A DNA stretch of 7,427 nt from the NCBI GenBank assembly GCA_044869955.1, contig JBIOYC010000181.1:1-7427 (forward strand), written 5' to 3'. Below the pieces are notes generated by a model. The model was not told the origin of the DNA and made no database searches. It saw only the letters and a program-made list of their open reading frames with translations. Below are positions 1-6,289 of this stretch, one piece after another. Position numbers and translations under genes: made by a program. Each line of letters starts with the position of its first letter. Position 1 is the first letter of the stretch. Origin of the DNA: CALMKX01 sp044869955. Lineage in GTDB: Bacteria > Acidobacteriota > Thermoanaerobaculia > Multivoradales > SZUA-115.

Positions 1-145
1 CGGTCACCTTGTCGACCTCGTACTTGATGAGGTCGAAGGGCGTGATCTCGACGTAGGCGCGCACGATGCGCGGCGCCTCCGGGCCCGGCTCGAGCCCGTG
101 CCAGGGATGAGGCCGGAAGGTGTGGAAGGGGCGGGGGAAGGTCAT
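1..145 (-). CDS. ppa: Family I inorganic pyrophosphatase, N-terminal part (runs off the left edge)
   Basis: This would hydrolyse pyrophosphate to two phosphates in the cytoplasm, pulling biosynthetic reactions forward. Only the first 48 residues are visible. They hold an HPWH segment (residues 13-16), a strand with YVEIT (31-35) and the block IKYEVDK (40-46). That block closely matches the conserved IKYEIDK segment of soluble family I pyrophosphatases, so E33, K41 and E43 correspond to known active-site residues. The ATG at 145 overlaps the TGA of the upstream Nudix-MBL gene as ATGA, and a strong GGGAGG lies 5 bases upstream inside that gene, so translation is probably coupled. The remaining catalytic Asp residues lie outside the window and cannot be checked. 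Identification rests on motif recognition over a short stretch, but the match is specific. Confidence 0.85.
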   Translation of the reverse strand, partial: MTFPRPFHTFRPHPWHGLEPGPEAPRIVRAYVEITPFDLIKYEVDKVT

Positions 146-1785
146 GGCAGCCTCCCTGCCCGCCGCAGCCTGGCGAGGTGCGCCTCGATCTGCCGCTCGG
201 CCAGGGGATGGGCCATCGGCGGCAGCTCCTCTTCGTAGACCAGCGGCCGCAGCCCGGCGGCGGTGCGGGTGCCGCGCTGCCATTCCTCGAGGATGCGTCT
301 CTCGCGCCACAGGCGATGGTCGAAGAATTCCCGCAGCTTGGCCACCGCGTCCTTGACCGGCGGGCCGTGGGCGGGGAAGAGGGTGCGCGGCGCCAGCTCG
401 ATGAGCTTGGCGAGCGAGGCCAGGTAGTCGTCCATGTCGCCCTCGGGCGGATCGACCACGATGGTCGAGAGGGCAGACACCATGTCGCCGGCGAGGAGCG
501 AACCGCCCTCCAGGTCGAGGAAGCAGAGGTGCCCGCGCGCGTGTCCCGGGGTGTGGACCACCTGCACGGGAAACGGCGGCTCGCCCGCCAGCACCAAGAT
601 CTGCCCGTCCTCGAGCGGCCGGTCGACCGGCACCGGGCGCGCCGCGCCGGCCAGGCGCTCGGCGGTCGCCGGGTGGGCACAGACCGGCACCCGCAGCCGC
701 TCGCGCAGCGCGGCGACCCCGCCCACATGATCGGGATGGTGGTGGGTGAGCCAGATCGCGCTCACCCGGCCGCCCTGCTCCTCGACGGCCCGCGCCACCG
801 CCTCCAGGCGGTCGATCACCGCCGGGTCTCCCGAGCCCGGGTCCACCAGCACCAGCTCCCGCCGGCCGAGCAGGAAGGCGTTGGTGTGGAGGGCGGGGGG
901 CAAGGTCGCCGTCTTCAGGGGCAGCATCAACACGCCGGGCCGGAACTCCACGCGGCGGTAGGGCCCGAGGTTCGCCTCCCGCGGCTCGCGCAGGCGGCCG
1001 AGGCCGGCCTCAGGGCCTTCCTCGCCGAGCACCCGCAGGATATGGAGGATGGGCGGCGCGGTGAGCAGCTCGCCGCGCTCCCAGCGCGCCACGCCGGCGG
1101 TGGGCGCCACCCACTCGCCGGCCACGGCCTCGCCCGGCACCACCAAGGGCTGCACCGGCAGCTCGGCTGGCCACTCGAGCAGGAAGAAGCGGTTGTCGAA
1201 GCGCATCGGCCCGAGCGGTGGAGTGAGCCAGCGGCCGGCGAACACCAGCCGGCCGGCGTCGAGTACCAGGCCCTGCTCGGCGACCGCCTCGGCGAGCGGC
1301 CGTCCTCCCTCGACGAGGGCGCTCCGGGCGGCGGCGAGGCGTGCTTCGAGGGACGCGGCGTCGCCTCCGCCGGCGGAGAGCTCCGGCACGGGAAGCACGC
1401 CCGTCTCCTCGAGCAGCTCGCGCAGTGCGCAGGCCAGGATGCCGGGCACCACGTGCGGCGGCGCTCCGTTGATGGAGTTGGGGCCCAGGTCTTCGGCCAA
1501 GGTCTCCGGCATGGCCGCCGCGGTCACCGTGCCGTCCGCCCCGCGGGGCAGGCCGGCGACCGCCGTCGCGGCGTCCTCGCGCGACAGCCCGCCACCGGGG
1601 AAGGCGTACCAGCCGCCCATGAAGGCCAGCGCCGGCGAGCGCTGGATCCAGAACGCCTCGAGACCGCGCTCGGTCCGCCGCCAGAGCACCACCGACGCCG
1701 AGGGCCGGGGCGGCTTGGGGGCCGGGAGCGCAGCTCCACCCCCGACGGCGGCGAGCACTCGTTCGTACAGGCTGGAGCTGGGCAC
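142..1785 (-). CDS. Fusion protein: NUDT19-like Nudix hydrolase plus LACTB2-like metallo-beta-lactamase-fold hydrolase
   Basis: This is a 547-residue cytoplasmic two-domain hydrolase. Residues about 28-255 form a Nudix domain. FPGGG (62-66) and RELLEETGV (122-130) are the two halves of the Nudix box, separated by an insertion of about 44 residues. WLTPPLGPMRFDNRFFL (186-202) resembles the same region of NUDT19 (acyl-CoA/CoA diphosphatase), whose box is also interrupted. Residues about 281-500 form a metallo-beta-lactamase fold with H348, H350, D352 and H353 (HHHPDH), H415 (TPGH), D434 and H473, so all metal ligands are present. A C-terminal piece (about 490-547) resembles the winged-helix tail of LACTB2-type proteins. 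The start is GTG at 1785, with GGAG about 10 bases upstream and an in-frame TAG further up with no ATG between. Its stop overlaps the start of the pyrophosphatase gene. The substrate is not shown by the sequence: CoA or acyl-CoA and nucleotide pyrophosphates are possible for the first domain, and a thioester, other ester or RNA for the second. Confidence 0.9.
   Translation of the reverse strand: MPSSSLYERVLAAVGGGAALPAPKPPRPSASVVLWRRTERGLEAFWIQRSPALAFMGGWYAFPGGGLSREDAATAVAGLPRGADGTVTAAAMPETLAEDLGPNSINGAPPHVVPGILACALRELLEETGVLPVPELSAGGGDAASLEARLAAARSALVEGGRPLAEAVAEQGLVLDAGRLVFAGRWLTPPLGPMRFDNRFFLLEWPAELPVQPLVVPGEAVAGEWVAPTAGVARWERGELLTAPPILHILRVLGEEGPEAGLGRLREPREANLGPYRRVEFRPGVLMLPLKTATLPPALHTNAFLLGRRELVLVDPGSGDPAVIDRLEAVARAVEEQGGRVSAIWLTHHHPDHVGGVAALRERLRVPVCAHPATAERLAGAARPVPVDRPLEDGQILVLAGEPPFPVQVVHTPGHARGHLCFLDLEGGSLLAGDMVSALSTIVVDPPEGDMDDYLASLAKLIELAPRTLFPAHGPPVKDAVAKLREFFDHRLWRERRILEEWQRGTRTAAGLRPLVYEEELPPMAHPLAERQIEAHLARLRRAGRLP
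151..156 (-). promoter_or_regulatory. Shine-Dalgarno of the pyrophosphatase gene, inside the upstream gene
   Basis: On the minus strand this reads GGGAGG, 5 bases before the ATG at 145. It lies within the last codons of the Nudix-MBL gene and supports both the chosen start and translational coupling through the ATGA overlap. Confidence 0.6.
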
Positions 1786-1863
1786 GCGTCGCGATCTCCG
1801 CGGCGGATGATAACCGGCAGCACGGAGCGACTGGGTTGCCTAAACCAGGGTGGCCTCGCCGGT

Positions 1864-1879
1864 GACTGTTGATACAGTC
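1864..1879. promoter_or_regulatory. Operator-like dyad GACTGT-TGAT-ACAGTC in the divergent intergenic region
   Basis: Two perfect 6-base arms are separated by 4 bases, about midway between the divergent starts at 1785 (minus) and 1931 (plus). This spacing and position suit a dimeric repressor site. No convincing -35/-10 pair could be placed for either gene, so the regulatory role is inferred from symmetry and position only. Confidence 0.3.
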
Positions 1880-1918
1880 CGTTCGCGCGATCGGTCCCTC
1901 TTAGCGATCAACAGAGTT

Positions 1919-1924
1919 GAGGAG
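1919..1924 (+). promoter_or_regulatory. Shine-Dalgarno GAGGAG of the M1 peptidase gene
   Basis: GAGGAG lies 3 bases before the ATG at 1928 and 6 bases before the ATG at 1931. The spacing favours the second ATG, which also gives a compact signal peptide. It argues against the upstream in-frame GTG at 1850, which would add 27 residues in front of the signal peptide. Confidence 0.6.
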
Positions 1925-1930
1925 TTCATG

Positions 1931-4423
1931 ATGCCTGGTCCTGCAAGCCCTTGCCGGTGGCTCGGTGGAGTCGCTGTCGCCGCCCTACTGTCGACCACGC
2001 CCGTCTCCGCCACCACCGACCCCTCCTATGAGGCCCTGCGCTCGTCGCGACCGGACGGCCGCCGGCTGGCGGTCACCCAGCCGTTCACGCTCGAGCGCGA
2101 CGCCTTCCGCTTCGAGCTCACGTCCGGTTCCATCCACTTCCTGGCCCCGGTCAACGGCCGCACCTACGGCGCGGTGTTCGTGGGCAGCGGTGGCTTCAAG
2201 CTGCTGCCGGCGACCGAGGACGAGCGCCGCCATCTGGCCTTCGTCAGCGGCCGCGACAACCTGGAGGTGCTCTCCGACAGCTTCGACTCCCTGCTGCTGC
2301 TGTTCGGCGACGACACCGCCGAGGAGCTGGCCCTTCTCGGCACGATCGAGACCGGTGCGCCCGACGCGCGGGCGGCGGAGGTCTTCGAGAGTTTGCTCGC
2401 CCGCCAGCGCCAGGAATTCGATGTCAACTTTCTCATCCGCCTGCTCCAAGACCTGCTCAACACGCCGGAGCTCAAGAGCGGCGTGTTTCTCGCTTATCTC
2501 GACGGCAGGGACCTGCCGCCGGCGATCGCCGCCGTCGATCCCCGCGGGATCGACGCGTTGCAGATCGGGCCGCTGATGGGCGGCGAGGACACCGCCTTCT
2601 ACGTCGGGGACGAAGTGCGGGGCGGGTTCTGGTACGCCTGCGACCGGGTGGCCGAGGTGAAGCGCGGCCGGCGCACGCCCTATCGGCCGACGATCGACGC
2701 CCAGCACTACACGATCGACACCGAGGTGCGGCGCAACGAGGAGCTCGCCGGCACCACGACCCTGCGGCTGAAAGCCGAGGCGCCGGTGCGCGTGGTGCCC
2801 CTGTACCTGGTTTCGCTGCTGCGCATCTCGGAGGCGAGCTTCCGCGGCGAGGGGAGCGAGCAGTGGACGCCGATCGCCTTCGTCCAGGAGGGTGAGAAGG
2901 AGCACGTCAACGCGGCGGTGGTGCTGCCGGAAATCCTGCCCAAGGGCACGACCTTCGAGGTCAAGCTTCAGTACGCGGGCAAGGAAGTGATCTGGGACCT
3001 CGGCTTCGACATCTACGCCGTGCTGGCGCGGACGAGCTGGTATCCCAACGTCAGCATCTTCAGCGACCTGGCGACCTTCGACCTCACCTATCGCGTGCCC
3101 AAGGGCAACGACGTGGTCTCCGTCGGGACTCACCGCGGGACGACGAGCGAGGAGCGCTGGGAGCTCTCCACCTGGAAGGCCGAGCTGCCGATCCGCGTCG
3201 CCGGCTTCAACTACGGCAAGTTCACGCCGGTTCCTCGGCGCGACGAGATCTCCGGGCTGGGGATCACGGTGCACGCCAACCACAAGATGCCCGAGATGAT
3301 GGGCCGCAGCCTGCAGTCGGAGGTGGCCGAGACCATCGTCAGCCCCGACGGGGTCCCCATCGTCGTCGGCTCGCCCAGCCAGTCGACCGGCCGCCTCAGC
3401 CCGGCGAAGCTCGCCGAGGGCGTGGCCGTGGACTGCATCAACGCGGCGCGGCTGTTCCACACCTACTTCGGGCCGCTGCCACAGCAAGAGGTGGCGATCG
3501 CGCAGCAGTTCTCCTTCGGCTTCGGGCAGAGCTGGCCTTCGCTCATCTACCTGCCCTACTCGGCGTTCATGACCGGCACCGCCCGCAACACCCTGGGCCT
3601 GACCGGCTTCGGCTATGACGAGTTCGTCAAGGACGTGGCCTTCCACGAGATGGCCCACCAGTGGTGGGGCCACCTGGTGGGCTGGGACAGCTACCGCGAC
3701 CAGTGGCTGTCAGAAGGCTTCTCCGAGTTCTCGGCGATGCTCGCAGTGCAGCACACCCTGGGCTGGGAGGAGTACGGCAAGCGCTGGAAGGAAAAGCGCG
3801 AGCGCATCAGCTCGCGCACCGGCACGGTGACGGCGGGAACCCTCGGGCCGATCACCCGCGGCATCCGCCTGTCGACCGCCAAGAGCCCCGCCGGCTACCC
3901 GATCGTCGCCTACGAGAAGGGCGCCTTCGTGCTCCACATGCTTCGCATGATGATGTTCGACCCCGCCCTGGCGCAGCCGGACGCGCACTTCATCGCCCTG
4001 ATGAAGGACTTCACCTCGACCTACGCCGGCAAGTCGCCCTCCACCCAGGACTTCAAGGCCGTGGTCGAGCGCCACGTGCTGCCGGCGATGAACGCCACCG
4101 GCGACGGCAAGATGGACTGGTTCTTCGACCAATGGGTCTACGGCACCGAGCTGCCCCTGCTCAAGAGCAACCTGGCGGCCAAGAAGGTGGCGGAGGGCGA
4201 GTACCAGGTGACGGGCTCGGTGGCCATCGAGGGAGTCTCGGAGAGCTTCCGCGCCCTGGTGCCGATCTACGCGGACTTCGGCAAGGGGCGGCTCGCGGTC
4301 ATCGGCCGGCTGCCCATGTCCGGCGCCGGCTCCCGGCCCGTGGACGTCAAGGTCAAGCTGCCCGAGAAGCCCCGCCAGATCGTGGCCAACGCGCGGTACG
4401 ACGTGCTGACGCGAGAACCGTGA
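1931..4423 (+). CDS. Secreted M1-family metallopeptidase relative lacking the GAMEN motif
   Basis: This is an 830-residue exported protein. Residues 1-27 form a signal peptide with a hydrophobic core at about 11-20 and a VSA|TT cleavage site after A27. Residues about 28-250 are an N-terminal region I cannot assign. From about 253 the M1 beta-domain begins (YTIDTEVRRNEELAG). The zinc site is HEMAH (H572, E573, H576) followed after 18 residues by E595 in WLSEGFSEF, the exact M1 spacing. Y661 in YEKGA matches the catalytic tyrosine of M1 enzymes, and FFDQWVYGT (731-739) is a typical M1 segment. A short beta-rich tail (about 750-830) ends the protein, with no large ERAP1-type helical C-terminus. 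Where GAMEN is expected, about 40 residues before HExxH, the protein has GQSWP (532-536), so the glutamate that binds the substrate N-terminus is missing. Metal-dependent peptide hydrolysis outside the cytoplasm is likely; classical aminopeptidase activity is doubtful. It appears monocistronic and converges with the VOC gene. Confidence 0.9.
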   Translation: MPGPASPCRWLGGVAVAALLSTTPVSATTDPSYEALRSSRPDGRRLAVTQPFTLERDAFRFELTSGSIHFLAPVNGRTYGAVFVGSGGFKLLPATEDERRHLAFVSGRDNLEVLSDSFDSLLLLFGDDTAEELALLGTIETGAPDARAAEVFESLLARQRQEFDVNFLIRLLQDLLNTPELKSGVFLAYLDGRDLPPAIAAVDPRGIDALQIGPLMGGEDTAFYVGDEVRGGFWYACDRVAEVKRGRRTPYRPTIDAQHYTIDTEVRRNEELAGTTTLRLKAEAPVRVVPLYLVSLLRISEASFRGEGSEQWTPIAFVQEGEKEHVNAAVVLPEILPKGTTFEVKLQYAGKEVIWDLGFDIYAVLARTSWYPNVSIFSDLATFDLTYRVPKGNDVVSVGTHRGTTSEERWELSTWKAELPIRVAGFNYGKFTPVPRRDEISGLGITVHANHKMPEMMGRSLQSEVAETIVSPDGVPIVVGSPSQSTGRLSPAKLAEGVAVDCINAARLFHTYFGPLPQQEVAIAQQFSFGFGQSWPSLIYLPYSAFMTGTARNTLGLTGFGYDEFVKDVAFHEMAHQWWGHLVGWDSYRDQWLSEGFSEFSAMLAVQHTLGWEEYGKRWKEKRERISSRTGTVTAGTLGPITRGIRLSTAKSPAGYPIVAYEKGAFVLHMLRMMMFDPALAQPDAHFIALMKDFTSTYAGKSPSTQDFKAVVERHVLPAMNATGDGKMDWFFDQWVYGTELPLLKSNLAAKKVAEGEYQVTGSVAIEGVSESFRALVPIYADFGKGRLAVIGRLPMSGAGSRPVDVKVKLPEKPRQIVANARYDVLTREP

Positions 4424-4453
4424 GTGCTTGGGGCCTTGGTTGATGGTCCGCCC

Positions 4454-4960
4454 CTACTTTCGGGGCGCCTCGTGAAGCTCGATCGGGTTCCCGTCGGGGT
4501 CCTCGATCTGGATCTGCTTGCCGCCCGGTCCGACCTCGACCTCGTTGCGGAAGCGGGCGGCCGCATCTCGGACGGAGGCGATAGTGGAGTCGATGTCCCT
4601 CACGTAGAGCACGATTCGATTCCACCCGCCGGGTTCTTGCTGGCGCCCGTCCGGCATCGGTCTCGATCCGGAGCTGCCGGGACCGCTCAGGAGGAGGCGA
4701 AGATCTCCGCGTGACACGGTCGCGAACACGGCTCCCGATCGCTGCGTGAGCTGGAACCCGAGATGCCCGGTGTAGAACGCGACCGCTCGATCCACATCGC
4801 GGACCTGGTACCGCACCACCGCGGCGTTCACGTCCGGCGAAAACGGCGCGGAGTGGGTAGCGAGTGAATTTGTCATCGTTGAGCCTCCATGTGTCATGCA
4901 GCCTGCGAGCGCCGAAGCGCACAGGAGAGCGATGGCGCATCCACGCACTCTTCCAGGCAT
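4454..4960 (-). CDS. VOC-superfamily (glyoxalase/bleomycin-resistance fold) small lipoprotein
   Basis: This 168-residue protein begins with a lipoprotein signal: basic residues R4 and R6, a hydrophobic stretch, then LAGC with the lipidated cysteine at C21. The rest is one VOC unit of two beta-alpha-beta modules. The first has VRYQVRDVDRAVAFYTGHLGF (start near residue 42) and the second has NRIVLYVRDIDSTIASVRDAA. It ends in IEDPDGNPIELHE, the usual VOC ending with a metal-site-type glutamate. VOC proteins include isomerases, dioxygenases and antibiotic-binding proteins; nothing here fixes which. The ATG at 4960 has GGAGG 5 bases upstream. A second ATG at 4876 has its own GGAGG 7 bases upstream and would give a 140-residue cytosolic form of typical VOC length. 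It lies 23 bases after the AraC-type regulator gene on the same strand, so the two are probably co-transcribed. Secreted VOC lipoproteins are uncommon. Confidence 0.8.
   Translation of the reverse strand: MPGRVRGCAIALLCASALAGCMTHGGSTMTNSLATHSAPFSPDVNAAVVRYQVRDVDRAVAFYTGHLGFQLTQRSGAVFATVSRGDLRLLLSGPGSSGSRPMPDGRQQEPGGWNRIVLYVRDIDSTIASVRDAAARFRNEVEVGPGGKQIQIEDPDGNPIELHEAPRK
4884..4888 (-). promoter_or_regulatory. Internal Shine-Dalgarno GGAGG for a second VOC start at 4876
   Basis: The minus strand reads GGAGG, 7 bases before an in-frame ATG (4876) just after the lipobox cysteine region. Together with the GGAGG at 4970-4966 before the ATG at 4960, this gives the gene two well-spaced initiation sites. 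The second start would remove the lipoprotein signal but leave the whole VOC fold. Confidence 0.45.
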
Positions 4961-4965
4961 CACGT

Positions 4966-4970
4966 CCTCC
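4966..4970 (-). promoter_or_regulatory. Shine-Dalgarno GGAGG for the full-length VOC lipoprotein
   Basis: GGAGG on the minus strand lies 5 bases before the ATG at 4960, in the 23-base gap after the regulator's stop. It decides the start in favour of 4960 over an in-frame TTG at 4981, which lies upstream of this site and has no good site of its own. Confidence 0.55.
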
Positions 4971-4983
4971 GTTCCATGCAAAC

Positions 4984-5847
4984 TTACGCGCGTTGGACGT
5001 TAGCCGTATTGGACGAATGTGACCCCTTGGCTGGCAGGGCGACGTGGTTCTCTTTCACCCGGCGCCCGCGCAGTGCGATCCACTCTGACGGCGACAGGCC
5101 GGTGAGCTCGGCCCAGTCGCGACAAAGGTGAGCCTGGTCGTAATAGCCGCAGTCAATCGCCAGATGCGCCCACACCGGCGGCGGGGTCGTGGTTGCAAGG
5201 GCGAGCGCTCGTTGAAACCGCCGCACCCTGGCGTATCGCTTGGGCGTCATCCCGACATCTCGGGTGAAGATCTCGATAAAGCGGCGCCGGCTGAGCCGAA
5301 GCTCCTCGGCAATCTTGCCGACGGCGACTCCAGGCCGGTCCAGCTCTCGGATGGCGGCCGCGATGGCGTTGCGCCGGTGCGGCACATCAGGCCGGCGGCC
5401 GATCAGCACCTGCTCGAGGATCCGGAATCGCTCGGGTGTGCTCGGCGCAGCGCACAGGCGCTCACGCAGCTCGATGGCGCGATCGCCCCAGAGATCCTCC
5501 AGCGCCACGTGGAGGTCCGAGAGCTCGCCGGGCGGCGCGCCGAGAAGGCCCGCCGCACCACCCGGCTTGAAATGAACGCCGAGGATCGCGGTGTGGTCGC
5601 GCGTGTCGATGCCAAAGGACTGGCCGTAGCAGCCCGAGACGATTGCCCCCGGGTACCGCTGCTGCGTCTCAACCCTCCCACTCTCCCGGAAGATCCGGAA
5701 TTCATTCTGGTCGAGGTTGACGACAAGCTCGACCGTACCGCTGGGCACCACACGCTCGCGAGTGTGCAGCGGAGCGTCGCTGAGTGACCAGAAGTGCTCC
5801 ACGAATTCGCTGAGAGACGGTCCGGGATGGCGAGCCACGTATCGCAT
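4984..5847 (-). CDS. AraC-family transcriptional regulator with DUF6597-like N-terminal domain
   Basis: This 287-residue cytoplasmic DNA-binding protein is a transcription activator or repressor. The N-terminal part (about 1-150) matches the DUF6597-type sensory domain: VVPSGTVELVVNL (33-45), LGVHFKPGGAAGLLGAP (89-105) and LEDLWG (116-121). The C-terminal part holds two helix-turn-helix units of the AraC type: VGKIAEELRLSRRRFIEIF (176-194) with VGMTPKRYARVRRF (198-211), and WAHLAIDCGYYDQAHLCRDW (226-245) with LTGLSPSEW (248-256). About 30 polar residues follow. The ATG at 5847 has no clear Shine-Dalgarno sequence. The VOC lipoprotein gene follows after 23 bases, so this regulator probably controls its own small operon. 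Regulators of this kind are often found beside VOC or other small metabolic genes. The ligand is unknown. Confidence 0.9.
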   Translation of the reverse strand: MRYVARHPGPSLSEFVEHFWSLSDAPLHTRERVVPSGTVELVVNLDQNEFRIFRESGRVETQQRYPGAIVSGCYGQSFGIDTRDHTAILGVHFKPGGAAGLLGAPPGELSDLHVALEDLWGDRAIELRERLCAAPSTPERFRILEQVLIGRRPDVPHRRNAIAAAIRELDRPGVAVGKIAEELRLSRRRFIEIFTRDVGMTPKRYARVRRFQRALALATTTPPPVWAHLAIDCGYYDQAHLCRDWAELTGLSPSEWIALRGRRVKENHVALPAKGSHSSNTANVQRA

Positions 5848-5865
5848 CGAGCGTCTGCCGCTTCG

Positions 5866-5894
5866 AACCTACGGGAGTCACTTCACTCTTGCAA
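5866..5894 (-). promoter_or_regulatory. Possible sigma-70-type promoter of the araC-type/VOC operon
   Basis: On the minus strand TTGCAA (5894-5889) and TAGGTT (5871-5866) are separated by exactly 17 bases. The -35 matches 4 of 6 consensus positions. The -10 matches 3 of 6, including the most conserved T, A and final T. Transcription would start roughly 12 bases before the ATG at 5847, giving a very short leader, in keeping with the missing Shine-Dalgarno sequence. The spacer contains a tandem AGTGA AGTGA. The matches are weak and may be chance. Confidence 0.25.
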
Positions 5895-5932
5895 GGAAGT
5901 CAGGCCGGCGACCAAGCCGGTGCAGGCCGCCG

Positions 5933-6184
5933 GAGGCCGACCTGCTGACCGAGCTGCTGCTGTCCGAAATCGTCTCCCCCGCAGCGGTCCCGGCCGAGGA
6001 TCTCTTCGCGCCCGCTGTGACACCTGCCGGCTGCACGTTCTGCAACCCCTCCGGATACCTGGTGTGCCAGAACGCCGACGGCACCCTAGTCTCCGGACGG
6101 CGACCGAGGATGGGCGTCGGGGGCCGGAAAATCCGGCCCCCGCGCGGGCGAAGTGGCCCCCGGCCGATGGCCGGAGACGGGTGA
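5933..6184 (+). other. Possible small Cys-containing protein or gene remnant
   Basis: This part of an open plus-strand frame looks protein-like. It has an acidic, aliphatic stretch (EADLLTELLLSEIVSPAAV), then CTFCNPSGYLVCQNADGTLVSG, giving a CX2CX7C pattern. Third codon positions between 5933 and about 6100 are mostly G or C, as in the real genes here. There is no ATG in frame ahead of it: the frame runs back into the antisense of the regulator gene. The only GTG (6017) would leave a short peptide without the aliphatic part. After about 6100 the frame runs through hairpins and becomes Arg/Gly/Pro-rich, which looks non-coding. It could be a decayed gene, a small peptide with a non-standard start, or chance in GC-rich DNA. 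I do not recognise a family. Confidence 0.2.
6119..6141. repeat. Perfect 10-bp GC hairpin (GGGGGCCGGA / TCCGGCCCCC, loop AAA)
   Basis: A perfect inverted repeat with 10-base arms (6119-6128 and 6132-6141) around a 3-base loop. Neither side has a T-tract, so it is not a canonical intrinsic terminator on either strand. A second hairpin (CCGGCC/GGCCGG, 6160-6174) follows 18 bases later, and arms GTCTCCGG (6089-6096) and CCGGAGAC (6171-6178) enclose most of the structure. Confidence 0.5.
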
Positions 6185-6263
6185 GGGGCAACGAGCAGGG
6201 CGGCGGGGCCGCCGTGGGGCCTCAGGGTCGACCGCGGACGCGGCCGGCAGGGCCCCGGAAGGA

Positions 6264-6289
6264 CGTGAGAGCCGCAGCGCGGCCTCACG
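6264..6289 (-). terminator. Probable terminator hairpin downstream of the membrane protein gene
   Basis: An 11-bp stem with one bulged base and a 3-base loop: arms CGTGAG(A)GCCGC at 6264-6275 and GCGGCCTCACG at 6279-6289. It begins 35 bases past the TAG at 6325 on the minus strand. The following minus-strand bases are TCCTTCC, only mildly T-rich, so termination may be inefficient or rely on the hairpin alone, as is common in GC-rich bacteria. Confidence 0.4.

Noticed and set aside
178..1872. Long open frame on the plus strand opposite the Nudix-MBL gene
   Set aside because: It is the antisense shadow of a gene with complete catalytic motifs, and its product is a low-complexity Arg/Gly/His-rich sequence with no domain.
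1836..1897. TTGCCT or TTGATA as a -35 box for the M1 gene
   Set aside because: No acceptable -10 lies 16-18 bases downstream of either, so no promoter is called.
1850..1930. GTG at 1850 as the start of the M1 gene
   Set aside because: It would put 27 polar residues before a good signal peptide and has no ribosome binding site, while GAGGAG is correctly placed for the ATG at 1931.
1985..3673. 562-residue minus-strand frame opposite the M1 gene
   Set aside because: It is a GC-bias shadow. The M1 reading has a signal peptide, an HExxH site and a conserved tyrosine; this one has no recognisable feature.
4450..4466. Hairpin GCCCC-TACTTTC-GGGGC at the convergent gene ends, as a terminator
   Set aside because: It has only a 5-bp stem, overlaps the end of the VOC coding sequence and has no T-tract on either strand.
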